A stretch of 55,341 nucleotides of DNA, from IMG/VR virus record IMGVR_UViG_3300042887_003034, positions 1 to 55,341 of that record; one strand, given 5' to 3'. The DNA is from a virus. The translations under genes were made by a program, and so were the position numbers. Under the pieces are notes generated by a model. That model was not told the origin of the DNA. It did no database searches and saw only the letters and a list, made by a program, of their open reading frames with translations. Shown here piece after piece: positions 7,156-13,985 of this stretch; positions within the stretch are counted from its first letter, which is position 1, and each line of letters starts with the position of its first letter.

Positions 7156-7365
7156 CTATCGACCGATTGTTTGCTGGCGCTTGAGCAGAGCCCGTTCAGC
7201 GTCAATCAGCGTTTCCACACGGTTGATCAGGTCAACGTAGTAGTCCGAACGATGACGGGCATGGGTCAGCCGTTGATCAAGATCAGCACACTGTTCCAGG
7301 CTATACCGAACACCCAAAAGGGTGTCAATCAGATCGTCCCGGCTGTTAAAGGTAAGATCGCTCAT
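7156..7365 (-). CDS. Helical hypothetical protein
   Basis: 69 residues starting MSDLTFNSRDDLIDTLLG; helical throughout and rich in Leu, Asp and Arg. Its ATG follows the TGA of the 7367-7546 gene by one base (TGAAATG), indicating coupled translation. The frame stays open further upstream, but that part has no SD and overlaps the real upstream gene. Confidence 0.72.
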   Translation of the reverse strand: MSDLTFNSRDDLIDTLLGVRYSLEQCADLDQRLTHARHRSDYYVDLINRVETLIDAERALLKRQQTIGR

Positions 7366-7366
7366 T

Positions 7367-7546
7367 TCAGCACTCCCCGCGATAGACGACTTCTTGGACA
7401 CCGTAGGGCATGAAATAACTGGCCCGAACCAGTTCTTCGGCATGTTGCTCGTCTTCGGCACGAACTCGCACATAGTCGACAAAGGTGCCCTGATCATCTT
7501 CGCATTCGAAGAACACATCGTAGAATCCCAGAACTGCTTGGTCCAT
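7367..7546 (-). CDS. Small acidic protein
   Basis: 59 residues, MDQAVLGFYDVFFECEDDQG and so on. The beta-strand plus helix pattern (VRVRAEDEQHAEELVRASYF) resembles small phage/plasmid proteins of ferredoxin-like fold. SD AAGGAGCAGACGAG. First gene of a two-gene unit. Confidence 0.72.
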   Translation of the reverse strand: MDQAVLGFYDVFFECEDDQGTFVDYVRVRAEDEQHAEELVRASYFMPYGVQEVVYRGEC

Positions 7547-7576
7547 CTCGTCTGCTCCTTGTTTCGCTATGTGTGT

Positions 7577-7605
7577 ATTATACGGCAGGATGGATCAGGT
7601 GTCAA
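7577..7605 (-). promoter_or_regulatory. Early promoter with divergent spacer
   Basis: TTGACA-17-TATAAT, spacer beginning CCTGATCC rather than GGGTC; full-consensus boxes. Feeds 7367-7546 and 7156-7365. Confidence 0.85.
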
Positions 7606-7631
7606 CTCCAGATGCGATTTGGGATTTATTG

Positions 7632-7862
7632 TCAAATCTTCTTTACCTTGCCGAGAACCGGATCGTTGGCAATGTAGCCCTTGTAACCGTTGTCCATATC
7701 CCGGGCGGAACCAAAAGTGTAGATCATTTTGTTGTCGTCAGGGCGAACAAAGACCCATTCGAAACTGCTGTTCTTTACGGTGTAGACCACACTTCCTTCG
7801 TAGAACCTACGGAAAGCATACTCGACCCGAACACGATCACCAGCAGAGAAAACTTGATTCAT
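7632..7862 (-). CDS. Small beta-rich protein (KOW/SH3-like?)
   Basis: 76 residues: MNQVFSAGDRVRVEYAFRRF then EGSVVYTVKNSSFEWVFVRP. The GDRVRV opening and alternating strands suggest an SH3-like barrel as in KOW-type RNA- or protein-binding domains. This is a guess from pattern only. Second gene after the 37-residue membrane protein. Confidence 0.68.
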   Translation of the reverse strand: MNQVFSAGDRVRVEYAFRRFYEGSVVYTVKNSSFEWVFVRPDDNKMIYTFGSARDMDNGYKGYIANDPVLGKVKKI

Positions 7863-7890
7863 TTCTTGCTCCGTTATCTAATCAATCTTC

Positions 7891-8004
7891 TTAGATAGAG
7901 GCCACAGCAGTCAGTGCCACTACGGTCCAAATTGCGATAAGTTGAGCGATGCCAAAGTAGAACAGGGCCCAAACAACAGTACAAAATCCGATCAGTTTCA
8001 GCAT
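7891..8004 (-). CDS. Membrane mini-protein, 37 aa
   Basis: MLKLIGFCTVVWALFYFGIA followed by another hydrophobic segment (LIAIWTVVALTAVASI): one or two transmembrane helices and almost no soluble part. SD AAGGAGCTGACC. Function unknown; several such mini-proteins occur in this region (5638, 8844, 9044, 13975, 17717). Confidence 0.65.
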   Translation of the reverse strand: MLKLIGFCTVVWALFYFGIAQLIAIWTVVALTAVASI

Positions 8005-8027
8005 GGTCAGCTCCTTAGTGTTCTTGC

Positions 8028-8056
8028 AGTATAGCACCAAACAAAGACCCTGTCAA
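8028..8056 (-). promoter_or_regulatory. Early promoter
   Basis: TTGACA-17-TATACT, GGGTCTTTG core. The last codons of the 8053-8277 gene (Asp and TGA) overlap its -35. Feeds 7891-8004 and 7632-7862. Confidence 0.87.
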
Positions 8057-8277
8057 TCAACCTTTGGGATCAACAGAGTCTTACTCCATAGAAAAATTTG
8101 ACCTATCGGAATGCGCCATGCCGTGTCTTCAAGAATCTCAAAGACCACTGTCTCAGCGGCGTTGTCTACCTTGTATGGACGAAAACGACCTTTTGAACCT
8201 CGGATGATATGCTGTGCCGCTTCATTACTGATCTCCATCAGCATGATGCCGTTTTCGTCCCGAACAATATAACCCAC
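8053..8277 (-). CDS. Hypothetical protein, 74 aa
   Basis: MGYIVRDENGIMLMEISNEA; beta-hairpin opening, then a helix (AAQHIIRGSKGRFRPYKVDN) and strands. Compact single domain of unknown family. Monocistronic. Confidence 0.7.
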   Translation of the reverse strand: MGYIVRDENGIMLMEISNEAAQHIIRGSKGRFRPYKVDNAAETVVFEILEDTAWRIPIGQIFLWSKTLLIPKVD

Positions 8278-8303
8278 CGTGTGCTCCTTGCTGCGATGTC
8301 TGT

Positions 8304-8332
8304 ACTATAGCAGGAAACAAAGACCCTGTCAA
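8304..8332 (-). promoter_or_regulatory. Early promoter
   Basis: TTGACA-17-TATAGT, GGGTCTTTG core, ACAGACATCG start. Feeds 8053-8277. Confidence 0.87.
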
Positions 8333-8348
8333 CCTCTGAGCTATTTTC

Positions 8349-8558
8349 TCAGGATGCGTATCTAGTGCGCTCGTACTCGATGTCTCGAATCATCTCGAAG
8401 GCTTGCTCGCAGTCGGCATTCACCTCATCTACGGTCTTTTCATAGATAAAGGCAATCTCACTGCAGGGGACCACATTGTGGTAATCATAGGCGCCGCCCA
8501 TGTAGGCATCATAGATCCTGCGGCCCGCCCGTTCAATGACTGCTTGATAGGTTTTCAT
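8349..8558 (-). CDS. Helical hypothetical protein
   Basis: 69 residues from MKTYQAVIERAGRRIYDAYM. The ATG shares one base with the preceding TGA (TGATG), so it is coupled to the 8558-8761 gene. The opening MKTYQ resembles a capsid-targeting peptide, but the rest does not support that. Ends EMIRDIEYERTRYAS. Confidence 0.7.
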   Translation of the reverse strand: MKTYQAVIERAGRRIYDAYMGGAYDYHNVVPCSEIAFIYEKTVDEVNADCEQAFEMIRDIEYERTRYAS

Positions 8559-8761
8559 CAACGCTCCTTCAGACGCTTCATCACTGCCACAGCCTCGGGG
8601 CTGTTCATAATCTCGCGGAACTTAACTTTGGGATCGTACCACTCACCGGTCTTGCGATCCTTGACCCAGCCCATGTCTTCGCGGAGGTTGGCGGCAAGGC
8701 CTTCTTCCCGGGCCTCACGCTGCTTGGCCCACTTTGCTTCTTGCTTCTTGCCCCACTTCAT
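8558..8761 (-). CDS. Small basic protein
   Basis: 67 residues. The N-terminal third is densely charged (MKWGKKQEAKWAKQREAREE), followed by DMGWVKDRKTGEWYDPKVKF. Possibly nucleic-acid-binding. SD AAGGAGCAGACC. First gene of a two-gene unit. Confidence 0.7.
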   Translation of the reverse strand: MKWGKKQEAKWAKQREAREEGLAANLREDMGWVKDRKTGEWYDPKVKFREIMNSPEAVAVMKRLKER

Positions 8762-8787
8762 GGTCTGCTCCTTGCTGCGATGTCTGT

Positions 8788-8816
8788 ACTATAGCAGGAA
8801 ACAAAGACCCTGTCAA
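8788..8816 (-). promoter_or_regulatory. Early promoter
   Basis: TTGACA-17-TATAGT, GGGTCTTTG core; almost identical to the 8304 copy through the leader. Feeds 8558-8761 and 8349-8558. Confidence 0.87.
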
Positions 8817-8843
8817 GTCTCGGCTCTTTGGTTCTTGATCTTT

Positions 8844-9017
8844 TCAAGCGCCTACGTAGATTGCAGTCAACCGCAAAGCCAAACTCAGCGCAAAACAGAC
8901 GATACCAAAAATGGAGAGTATCTGTTCAACTCCAGGTTTGGCTTTAGTTGCCCACGCGGTCAGAAAAATGATTCCAACGAGATTGAATATCGAGAGGGCG
9001 AATTCGAAAGTAGTCAT
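8844..9017 (-). CDS. Two-helix membrane protein
   Basis: 57 residues, MTTFEFALSIFNLVGIIFLT then a loop with KAKPGVEQ and a second hydrophobic helix (LSIFGIVCFALSLALRL). SD GGAGTAAATC. It lacks its own promoter and follows the 9044-9247 membrane gene by 26 bp. Confidence 0.68.
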   Translation of the reverse strand: MTTFEFALSIFNLVGIIFLTAWATKAKPGVEQILSIFGIVCFALSLALRLTAIYVGA

Positions 9018-9043
9018 GATTTACTCCTTGCTGTCTTGCTTGC

Positions 9044-9247
9044 TCAGTTCTTGTTCACAGTGGTGTGGCTCTTGAACAGGAGACCGCAGAGGAACAGTAG
9101 ACCCCAGGCTTGGAACCAGGTAATCTCCGGCAGTCCGAAGATCGTAGGCATGAGCCAGTCCCAGAGCAGCATCACGGGCAGACTCATCAGAGCCGCCACA
9201 ACGAACAGAACGAGGATACCACCAACGATAAGACCGATTACGTTCAT
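9044..9247 (-). CDS. Two-helix membrane protein
   Basis: 67 residues with two long hydrophobic segments (VIGLIVGGILVLFVVAALMS; WFQAWGLLFLCGLLF) and a hydrophilic end KSHTTVNKN. SD AAGGAGTTCGAA. Shares a transcript with 8844-9017; the pair may be inner-membrane proteins acting together. Confidence 0.7.
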   Translation of the reverse strand: MNVIGLIVGGILVLFVVAALMSLPVMLLWDWLMPTIFGLPEITWFQAWGLLFLCGLLFKSHTTVNKN

Positions 9248-9273
9248 TTCGAACTCCTTGTTGCGATGTCTGT

Positions 9274-9302
9274 ACTATAGCAGGGATCAAAGACCCTGTC
9301 AA
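9274..9302 (-). promoter_or_regulatory. Early promoter
   Basis: TTGACA-17-TATAGT, GGGTCTTTG core. The TGA of the 9299-9460 gene is inside its -35. Feeds 9044-9247 and 8844-9017. Confidence 0.87.
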
Positions 9303-9460
9303 CCGAGCGAGTAAGTGTCGCCTCGGCGCACGCCGATCTTGTCCAGCAGGCCGTCGATGACCGTTTGGGACACCACAGCCCGGCCTTCGACGAACCGAGC
9401 GTTAACCAGGTACGAGTACTTGCGGCCGTTGTAGCGGATAGAAACAAAAACCTTCTTCAT
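9299..9460 (-). CDS. Small basic hypothetical protein
   Basis: 53 residues, MKKVFVSIRYNGRKYSYLVN, then a helix with a TVIDGLLDKIGVRRGDT segment. SD TAGGAGTGCCAA. Strand-strand-helix pattern; possibly an ArgR-/DNA-binding-like fold, with no specific evidence. Confidence 0.7.
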   Translation of the reverse strand: MKKVFVSIRYNGRKYSYLVNARFVEGRAVVSQTVIDGLLDKIGVRRGDTYSLG

Positions 9461-9486
9461 TTGGCACTCCTAGTTGCGATGTGTGT

Positions 9487-9515
9487 ATTATAGCGTAGGG
9501 CCTGAACCCCGTCAA
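9487..9515 (-). promoter_or_regulatory. Early promoter, weaker -35
   Basis: TTGACG-17-TATAAT; spacer GGGTTCAGG. Feeds 9299-9460. Confidence 0.8.
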
Positions 9516-9523
9516 CTTTTGAT

Positions 9524-10258
9524 TCAGGCCTTGTGCCAATTTCCAGCCACGTAGGTCTTGGCCAACGACAGCGACATCCCCAGCACGGTGACTGCGAAGT
9601 TGACCACCACCGAACTGCCTTCGCCGCGAGCCTTGGCCTGCGCGATACGAGCCCGCACAAGAGCAGCCTTGCTAGCACCCTCGGGCTTCTGAACCGGCTT
9701 CTGAACCGGCACTCCCGTGGTCACAGGCTTTACGGTCTGCACCGGCTGCTCTCCAAGCAGGCTGTAGGCGCTGCTGATGTTGATTGCACCCTTGCCGTCA
9801 CGGAAGCGGTAGACCACACCGCTCTGCACCTTGCGATGACGGGTGGCACTGAGGTGAACAGTGGCCCCGGTGCTGGTGGTGTAGACGTAGGTTTCGCCCT
9901 TGGCGTAGACGACCTTTTCCTTGTGGTAGGTTTCGCCACTGCCGCCCAACCACTGGCAGGTACGGCGCCAGGCCCAACCGTGACCGCGATCGCTGCCGTT
10001 GGCAAAGCAGATCACGTGCGCCAGTTCGTGCGGCACGGTGTCCTTGAAGAGGTGATCCCAGGCCTCGTTCTGCATCATGTCGGTGTTGAACCGCATGAAG
10101 TAGTTCCAACCGCGGCGTCCTGCAATGCCGGCACTGCGACCACGAAGATCGAAACGCACATCGATCTGCGGGATCTTTTGGCCGGGGTGCCCTGCTTCGT
10201 ACTTGGTGATCAGTTCTGCAATCTTGGCACGGACCTGGGCGATGCGCTCTTGAAGCAT
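9524..10258 (-). CDS. SprT-like zinc metalloprotease with a C-terminal shared module
   Basis: 244 residues from MLQERIAQVRAK (SD AAGGAGTTGAA). The SprT-type active site is HELAHVICFA (HExxH) with a third His in DRGHGWAWRR, at about residues 74-100, followed by a beta-rich region. A linker with VQKPVQKPEG leads to a C-terminal 45-residue module (VRARIAQAKARGEG through LAKTYVAGNW) that recurs in the 3707-3991 protein. SprT/Spartan-type proteases are associated with DNA-protein crosslinks; the phage substrate is unknown. The length fits SprT family members plus the extra module. Confidence 0.85.
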   Translation of the reverse strand: MLQERIAQVRAKIAELITKYEAGHPGQKIPQIDVRFDLRGRSAGIAGRRGWNYFMRFNTDMMQNEAWDHLFKDTVPHELAHVICFANGSDRGHGWAWRRTCQWLGGSGETYHKEKVVYAKGETYVYTTSTGATVHLSATRHRKVQSGVVYRFRDGKGAINISSAYSLLGEQPVQTVKPVTTGVPVQKPVQKPEGASKAALVRARIAQAKARGEGSSVVVNFAVTVLGMSLSLAKTYVAGNWHKA

Positions 10259-10283
10259 TTCAACTCCTTGCTGCAATGTCTGT

Positions 10284-10312
10284 ACTATAGCAGGAGTTGG
10301 AGAGCCTGTCAA
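10284..10312 (-). promoter_or_regulatory. Early promoter
   Basis: TTGACA-17-TATAGT; variant core GGCTCTCC. The TGA of 10309-10686 overlaps the -35. Feeds the SprT-like gene. Confidence 0.85.
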
Positions 10313-10686
10313 CCGAACTTCTTCAGAATCGGCAGCAGCGCCTCGACCAGTTCGTAGTCCTCGCGAAGCACCGCCTCGCTGGTCAGCGCACGGAGGCTGT
10401 CCACAGCCGAAGTGCGATGCTGGTTGACCTCCACCAACAGACCCATCACTCGCAGGTCACGCACGGCACCGTCGAAACGCTCCTGTGCAGAGACCAGCAG
10501 GCCCGTGGCGTAATCCTCGCGCGCCTCACACTGGATCGCGATCTTATGCACGCCGGGCACTTCGCTGAGGTCCTTGGCATCCTTGAGCCCGAGATTGGTC
10601 AGCGTCCGGAGTGTCTTGATCACTGCGATCTTGTTGATCTGGCCGTAGTCGTTGGGAAAGTTGACGGTGATGCTCTTGGGGATCAT
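10309..10686 (-). CDS. Ribosomal protein L7/L12 C-terminal-domain homologue
   Basis: 125 residues. Residues about 17-45 (NKIAVIKTLRTLTNLGLKDA then KDLSEVPG) match the signature of the bacterial bL12 C-terminal domain (KIAVIK, GLGLKEAKDL), the part of the ribosomal stalk that recruits translational GTPases. The N-terminal dimerisation domain and hinge of bL12 are missing; instead about 80 helical residues follow. It may compete for or redirect GTPase factors on host ribosomes, or be a repurposed fold. The domain call is good; the function is inference. Confidence 0.75.
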   Translation of the reverse strand: MIPKSITVNFPNDYGQINKIAVIKTLRTLTNLGLKDAKDLSEVPGVHKIAIQCEAREDYATGLLVSAQERFDGAVRDLRVMGLLVEVNQHRTSAVDSLRALTSEAVLREDYELVEALLPILKKFG

Positions 10687-10721
10687 TTCATTTACTCCTG
10701 AATGCGTTTTGCAATGTCTGT

Positions 10722-10750
10722 ACTATAACAGGGAACAAAGACCCTGTCAA
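10722..10750 (-). promoter_or_regulatory. Early promoter
   Basis: TTGACA-17-TATAGT, GGGTCTTTG core. Feeds the L7/L12-like gene. Confidence 0.87.
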
Positions 10751-10768
10751 CTGGTGAGACTTGGGTAT

Positions 10769-10804
10769 GGAGTGCCGATGATGTGGCAGAAATGCCACAT
10801 CATC
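10769..10804. repeat. REP-like hairpin element, copy 2
   Basis: GGAGTGCC followed by a perfect 12-bp stem GATGATGTGGCA / TGCCACATCATC with a GAAA (TTTC) loop, 3 bp beyond the stop of the 10808-11110 gene. Strong intrinsic hairpin; likely terminator. Confidence 0.72.
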
Positions 10805-10807
10805 TGT

Positions 10808-11110
10808 TTAGGCAATGCCTCGCGTATCCGCTACTTCGAAGTGGAGACTCAGTTGCGGTTCCGAGTTCTTGAACTTGTGAATCCGTGCAACGAATCCGCC
10901 TGTGGAGCAGGAAGTGGATTCACCTTCTTTCTCGTAGAGTCGAATCGCAGCGTGAATCATTTCCAGCGCAGTGGCCTGCAGTTCTTCCACAGTGGGGACG
11001 GTCGGGGTCCACCACCAGGTCCAGTTCAGCGCGGTCATGACCTTTTGAACTCGATCCCACTCGAATCGTTCCATGATGTCAGCAGTTTCAGCGATCCAGG
11101 TCTTGCTCAT
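10808..11110 (-). CDS. Helical hypothetical protein
   Basis: 100 residues from MSKTWIAETADIMERFEWDR; a GTG one codon upstream is possible. Helical N-terminal half with WTWWWTPTVPTVEELQ in the middle, then AAIRLYEKEGESTSCSTGGF. The VEELQATALEMIHAAIRLYE helix resembles segments in phage MazG-neighbour proteins. No family assigned. Confidence 0.7.
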   Translation of the reverse strand: MSKTWIAETADIMERFEWDRVQKVMTALNWTWWWTPTVPTVEELQATALEMIHAAIRLYEKEGESTSCSTGGFVARIHKFKNSEPQLSLHFEVADTRGIA

Positions 11111-11136
11111 CACGTGCTCCTTGTTGCAATGTCAGT

Positions 11137-11165
11137 AGTATAGCGCCGAACAATGACCCTGTCAA
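11137..11165 (-). promoter_or_regulatory. Early promoter
   Basis: TTGACA-17-TATACT, core GGGTCATTG, ACTGACATTG start. Feeds 10808-11110. Confidence 0.87.
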
Positions 11166-11431
11166 GTGATGGGGATTTCTTCCGCTTCCCATCGTTCGAG
11201 GCTAAAGTCGTAGCCTTCTTCCTCGAGTTCTTGAACTGCTTCGTTAAATGCGCTCTGAAAGTCCCAAACCAATTCAGCCCTACGAGTATCCTTCTTTCGC
11301 TTTACTGCGGTTCCTTTTTGGTATACTGACCAAACGTGTTCTTCACAGTAACTTCGATCTTTGACAGTATCTTTTCCGCAATAGTGATAAGGCACTGTGG
11401 TTTGATCACCGATCCATTGACACCCTTTCAT
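11162..11431 (-). CDS. Putative zinc-binding protein with acidic tail
   Basis: 89 residues. The N terminus has a Cys/His cluster (GCQWIGD, YHYCGKDTVKDRSYCEEHVW) resembling the C-terminal zinc motif of GcrA-type regulators (C...C...C..H). The rest is basic (VKRKKDTRRAE), then acidic and helical (NEAVQELEEEG). Its start overlaps the stop of the membrane gene (ATGA), and its end lies in the next promoter. Could be a small DNA- or RNA-polymerase-binding factor. Confidence 0.68.
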   Translation of the reverse strand: MKGCQWIGDQTTVPYHYCGKDTVKDRSYCEEHVWSVYQKGTAVKRKKDTRRAELVWDFQSAFNEAVQELEEEGYDFSLERWEAEEIPIT

Positions 11432-11649
11432 TTCATACTCTCCTTGAGCAGTTTCTTAATCTTTTCCTGCTCGTTATCCGGCATTGATAGGAATTTAATT
11501 ACTCCTTCAGTTGCGCCGGCAATTCTACCAATTCGTTCCACAGCCCAGTATGTTGCAAAGAAACACCAGAACTGCCAACTATCGACGGTATACCCTACTG
11601 CGGTGAGTAGGGCACCCACCGTGGCCCAAAGTAGTATAGGCTGTACCAT
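11428..11649 (-). CDS. Membrane-anchored small protein
   Basis: 73 residues: an N-terminal hydrophobic segment (ILLWATVGALLTAVGYTV) and a second (WQFWCFFATYWAV), then a charged helical tail (NEQEKIKKLLKESMK). Lies between the AAA+ gene and the zinc-binding gene; all three probably share the transcript from 12557. Confidence 0.7.
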   Translation of the reverse strand: MVQPILLWATVGALLTAVGYTVDSWQFWCFFATYWAVERIGRIAGATEGVIKFLSMPDNEQEKIKKLLKESMK

Positions 11650-11650
11650 A

Positions 11651-12526
11651 TTATCGTTTCATGCAGGTCGTAGCAGCCATGGATTTCCAAGTCTTAGGAA
11701 AACTCTTGCGCAGATCAGCCAGTTTCAATACCATGCGCAGGCTGAGTTCGCGCAGTTTCTTGGCATTATCTTCGACAAACTTGATCAGTTCGACTTTGAC
11801 TGCATCTTCAAAATCATAACGATCCAGCATGCCGCAGTCGCGAACAACCTGCTTGATACGCAGCAGTTTCTCGCGATTAGTATCCATCTGCAGGTCGATA
11901 TAATGGCAACGGCTTTCCAGCGCATCCAAATGCACTCGCAGTTTCTTACTGCGAACGTGCTCGAACTTGATATTGGTGATGAAAATGGCAGCGCCCTTAA
12001 ATTCGAAACGGTCCGGAATACCTTCGCTGCGCAGCAGTCGGCTATCAGTATTCCACGAGATGAAACGACGCTCGGAACTGTCCAAGGCACCCTTGAGAAT
12101 ATTCAAACTCAGTTCTTCGCCCAGAATAGTATCGCAGTCGTCGAAAACAATCACCGAACCCTTTTCGCTGAATTCGAAGAGTTTGGCATAAAGGCCAATG
12201 CTGCTCATTGCACCCTTGACCACTTCAAACCTGGGCTTGCGTTCGGCCAGTTTGTCAAACAAACCGTCCTTGTTAAGTACTGCCTCAACGCCGTAGGATT
12301 TGCCAACACCGGGCGGGCCAGAAACAATCATTGCACGAACGTCGCCGCTGCGCACAGCACGAGTCATTTCGTCCAGGATTGCAAAACGCTCGGCCAGTCG
12401 ATCGTAGATCTGCTGATCAGTTTCTTTGGCAACTTCGGCTTCACGCTTGTTGATAGCGTCTTGGTCGAAATCGAAAGTAATAACTTCGCCTTTGCTGGGC
12501 TTCTTGACGGCTGCGGTGCGCGGCAT
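11651..12526 (-). CDS. AAA+ ATPase
   Basis: 291 residues. Walker A GPPGVGKS (about residue 70), Walker B VIVFDDCD (about 125), and a sensor-like ITN (AAIFITNIKF, about 176) followed by candidate Arg-finger residues (LESRCHY). The 50-residue N-terminal extension contains TFDFDQDAINKREAEVAKET. It has the compact single-AAA architecture seen in many large phages (MoxR- or clamp-loader-like), where partners are unknown. SD AGGATAGA. First gene of a three-gene unit. Confidence 0.85.
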   Translation of the reverse strand: MPRTAAVKKPSKGEVITFDFDQDAINKREAEVAKETDQQIYDRLAERFAILDEMTRAVRSGDVRAMIVSGPPGVGKSYGVEAVLNKDGLFDKLAERKPRFEVVKGAMSSIGLYAKLFEFSEKGSVIVFDDCDTILGEELSLNILKGALDSSERRFISWNTDSRLLRSEGIPDRFEFKGAAIFITNIKFEHVRSKKLRVHLDALESRCHYIDLQMDTNREKLLRIKQVVRDCGMLDRYDFEDAVKVELIKFVEDNAKKLRELSLRMVLKLADLRKSFPKTWKSMAATTCMKR

Positions 12527-12556
12527 ATTCTATCCTCTGTGTTAAGTAAAGTCTGC

Positions 12557-12585
12557 ATTATACAGGGGAATTAATCCCCTGTCAA
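12557..12585 (-). promoter_or_regulatory. Early promoter with inverted repeat in the spacer
   Basis: TTGACA-17-TATAAT, both boxes full consensus. The spacer and -35 hold the inverted repeat ACAGGGGA / TCCCCTGT around 5 bp, a candidate operator or an overlapping terminator stem. Feeds the AAA+ operon. Confidence 0.87.
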
Positions 12586-12592
12586 TGACTTG

Positions 12593-12910
12593 TTAGTCCA
12601 TACGGCTTCCGGCGCTGGCCTCAACTCCCAGGCGCTCCCGCAGGATTTTCGCAGCCGCCTCAGCGCCCACTTCCTTAGCAGTGATCGCTTGAGTGTAGGA
12701 GCCCGACGGATTCCACCATTGCAGTCCGCCACCGTAGGCCTTGCGGAAGCCTGCCTTGAGCAGTGCCCGTCCCAACTTCGTGGAACCCTTTTCGTAGACC
12801 GTAACCCAAGCAAATCCGCAAGCCTCACGATCACCGTACTGGGCGAGGAAGTTCTCAGTGGCAACGGCTGCGGCGTTACGGGCTTCGTGAATGACGTTAG
12901 TGATGTCCAT
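12593..12910 (-). CDS. Hypothetical protein, 105 aa
   Basis: Starts MDITNVIHEARNAAAVATEN (SD AGGAGCGAAAG). The sequence around CGFAWVTVYEKGSTKLGRAL and KAYGGGLQWWNPSGSYTQAI matches a phage/plasmid protein family I have seen but cannot name: alpha plus a Trp/Gly-rich beta core. Monocistronic. Confidence 0.72.
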   Translation of the reverse strand: MDITNVIHEARNAAAVATENFLAQYGDREACGFAWVTVYEKGSTKLGRALLKAGFRKAYGGGLQWWNPSGSYTQAITAKEVGAEAAAKILRERLGVEASAGSRMD

Positions 12911-12941
12911 CTTTCGCTCCTGTGTGTTAAACTGTTCTTGC

Positions 12942-12970
12942 AGTATAGCAGGATCCAAAGACCCTGTCAA
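12942..12970 (-). promoter_or_regulatory. Early promoter
   Basis: TTGACA-17-TATACT, GGGTCTTTG core. Feeds 12593-12910. Confidence 0.87.
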
Positions 12971-13176
12971 GTCTCGGGATGTTGCGTTGCTGCCACAGCC
13001 TCGGCACTGCGGGCTTCAAACAGACCAAGTAGATCCTGTTGCTCTAAGGCCATCTCTACACTGGTACGGATGTCATAGAATTGACGTGCATCGGTGTAAC
13101 TTTTTTGAAACATCCAATGACTACCGTGAGTGCGAACAATGTCCTCAGCCAAGATCAAGTCTGCAAGTCTGCTCAT
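12967..13176 (-). CDS. Helical hypothetical protein
   Basis: 69 residues from MSRLADLILAEDIVRTHGSH. The ATG overlaps the preceding stop (ATGA). Contains a FYDIRTSVEMALEQQDLLGL helix. Last gene of a three-gene unit; its own 3' end reaches into the next -35. Confidence 0.7.
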   Translation of the reverse strand: MSRLADLILAEDIVRTHGSHWMFQKSYTDARQFYDIRTSVEMALEQQDLLGLFEARSAEAVAATQHPET

Positions 13177-13424
13177 CGCCAATCCTTCTTGTCACCGAAC
13201 ATCTCGTTCCAATTGTAGCCTGCGGTGTAGGCAGTGATCTCCTCTGCAGTCATCTCTGCCAAAGTAACCTTCTCTGAAGTATAGGTATCACCCTTGAAAT
13301 AGTGCGGGTTATATCCGCGATGGTAATAACTATCGGCTGAACCGCGATCGAACGGACCACCGTGCCGTCGATCGTAGAGTTGACCTTCGAACTCGATGGG
13401 CTTACCGGTCAAATCGATCATCAT
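13173..13424 (-). CDS. Hypothetical protein, 83 aa
   Basis: MMIDLTGKPIEFEGQLYDRR, then a His/Tyr/Gly-rich low-complexity stretch (DSYYHRGYNPHYFKGDTYTS) and an acidic helix (VTLAEMTAEEITAYTAGY). The first of two adjacent ATGs was chosen for spacing from AAGGAA. Overlaps both neighbours by four bases. Confidence 0.7.
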   Translation of the reverse strand: MMIDLTGKPIEFEGQLYDRRHGGPFDRGSADSYYHRGYNPHYFKGDTYTSEKVTLAEMTAEEITAYTAGYNWNEMFGDKKDWR

Positions 13425-13681
13425 TCAGTTTCCTTATTCATACTTTCGATCACTTGGCGTTCTTGCTTTTGAGCAGCACGGACTATGTCTTCGATGAACC
13501 GCTTTTGCAGTTTCTTAGGCAGGTACCCGAACATCTCGTTGCACATACTTTCAAAGTATCCTGCTTGATAAGCATACCCGTAGCCACCGTAGCTGTCGGG
13601 ATAGTTCTTGCCCGCAGCAGTGGAAAAGGCCTTGAGCACATCGCGGAAAGTGTCTTGGTTCTCTGAACTGAACAGTCCCAT
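13421..13681 (-). CDS. Hypothetical protein, 86 aa
   Basis: MGLFSSENQDTFRDVLKAFS; Tyr/Gly-rich middle (YPDSYGGYGYAYQAGYFESM), then a basic helix (KKLQKRFIEDIVRAAQKQER). First gene of the unit that also holds 13173 and 12967. Similar Tyr/Gly wording in two adjacent genes hints that they act together. Confidence 0.7.
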   Translation of the reverse strand: MGLFSSENQDTFRDVLKAFSTAAGKNYPDSYGGYGYAYQAGYFESMCNEMFGYLPKKLQKRFIEDIVRAAQKQERQVIESMNKETE

Positions 13682-13711
13682 TTCTTGCTCCTTGTTGCTT
13701 ACTGTTCTTGC

Positions 13712-13740
13712 AGTATAGCACTAGTCAAAGACCCTGTCAA
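13712..13740 (-). promoter_or_regulatory. Early promoter
   Basis: TTGACA-17-TATACT, GGGTCTTTG core. Feeds the three genes 13681 to 12967; overlaps the 3' end of 13737-13985. Confidence 0.87.
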
Positions 13741-13985
13741 CCTCTGGGACTCTTGAACTTGTTCAGTAGATCTTTAGCAGCCTGCTGACTTTCCTGATCT
13801 TCTTCAGCCTCTAGCACAGCCAGCATGATCAAATTCAATACCGCCTTGGCCTCGTTTCGCATTGTTTGCAAAGGCAGGCTATTGATAAAATTATCTACCT
13901 GATCTTTTTCATCACAGGACCAAATGATATCGGCAAAGACCCGTTGACGGGAATTCATTCCCGCAATGGTAATTTCATTTTCCAT
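13737..13985 (-). CDS. Helical hypothetical protein
   Basis: 82 residues from MENEITIAGMNSRQRVFADI (SD GAGGAGCGGTTTA inside the upstream gene). All-helical, with AKAVLNLIMLAVLEAEEDQE in the middle. It overlaps the 30-residue membrane gene by 11 bp. Confidence 0.7.
   Translation of the reverse strand: MENEITIAGMNSRQRVFADIIWSCDEKDQVDNFINSLPLQTMRNEAKAVLNLIMLAVLEAEEDQESQQAAKDLLNKFKSPRG

Noticed and set aside
11336-12574. Long plus-strand open frame (412 codons) across the AAA+ gene
   Set aside because: Shadow of the minus-strand AAA+ operon: no SD, no domain, Walker motifs are on the other strand, and every other gene in the region is on the minus strand.
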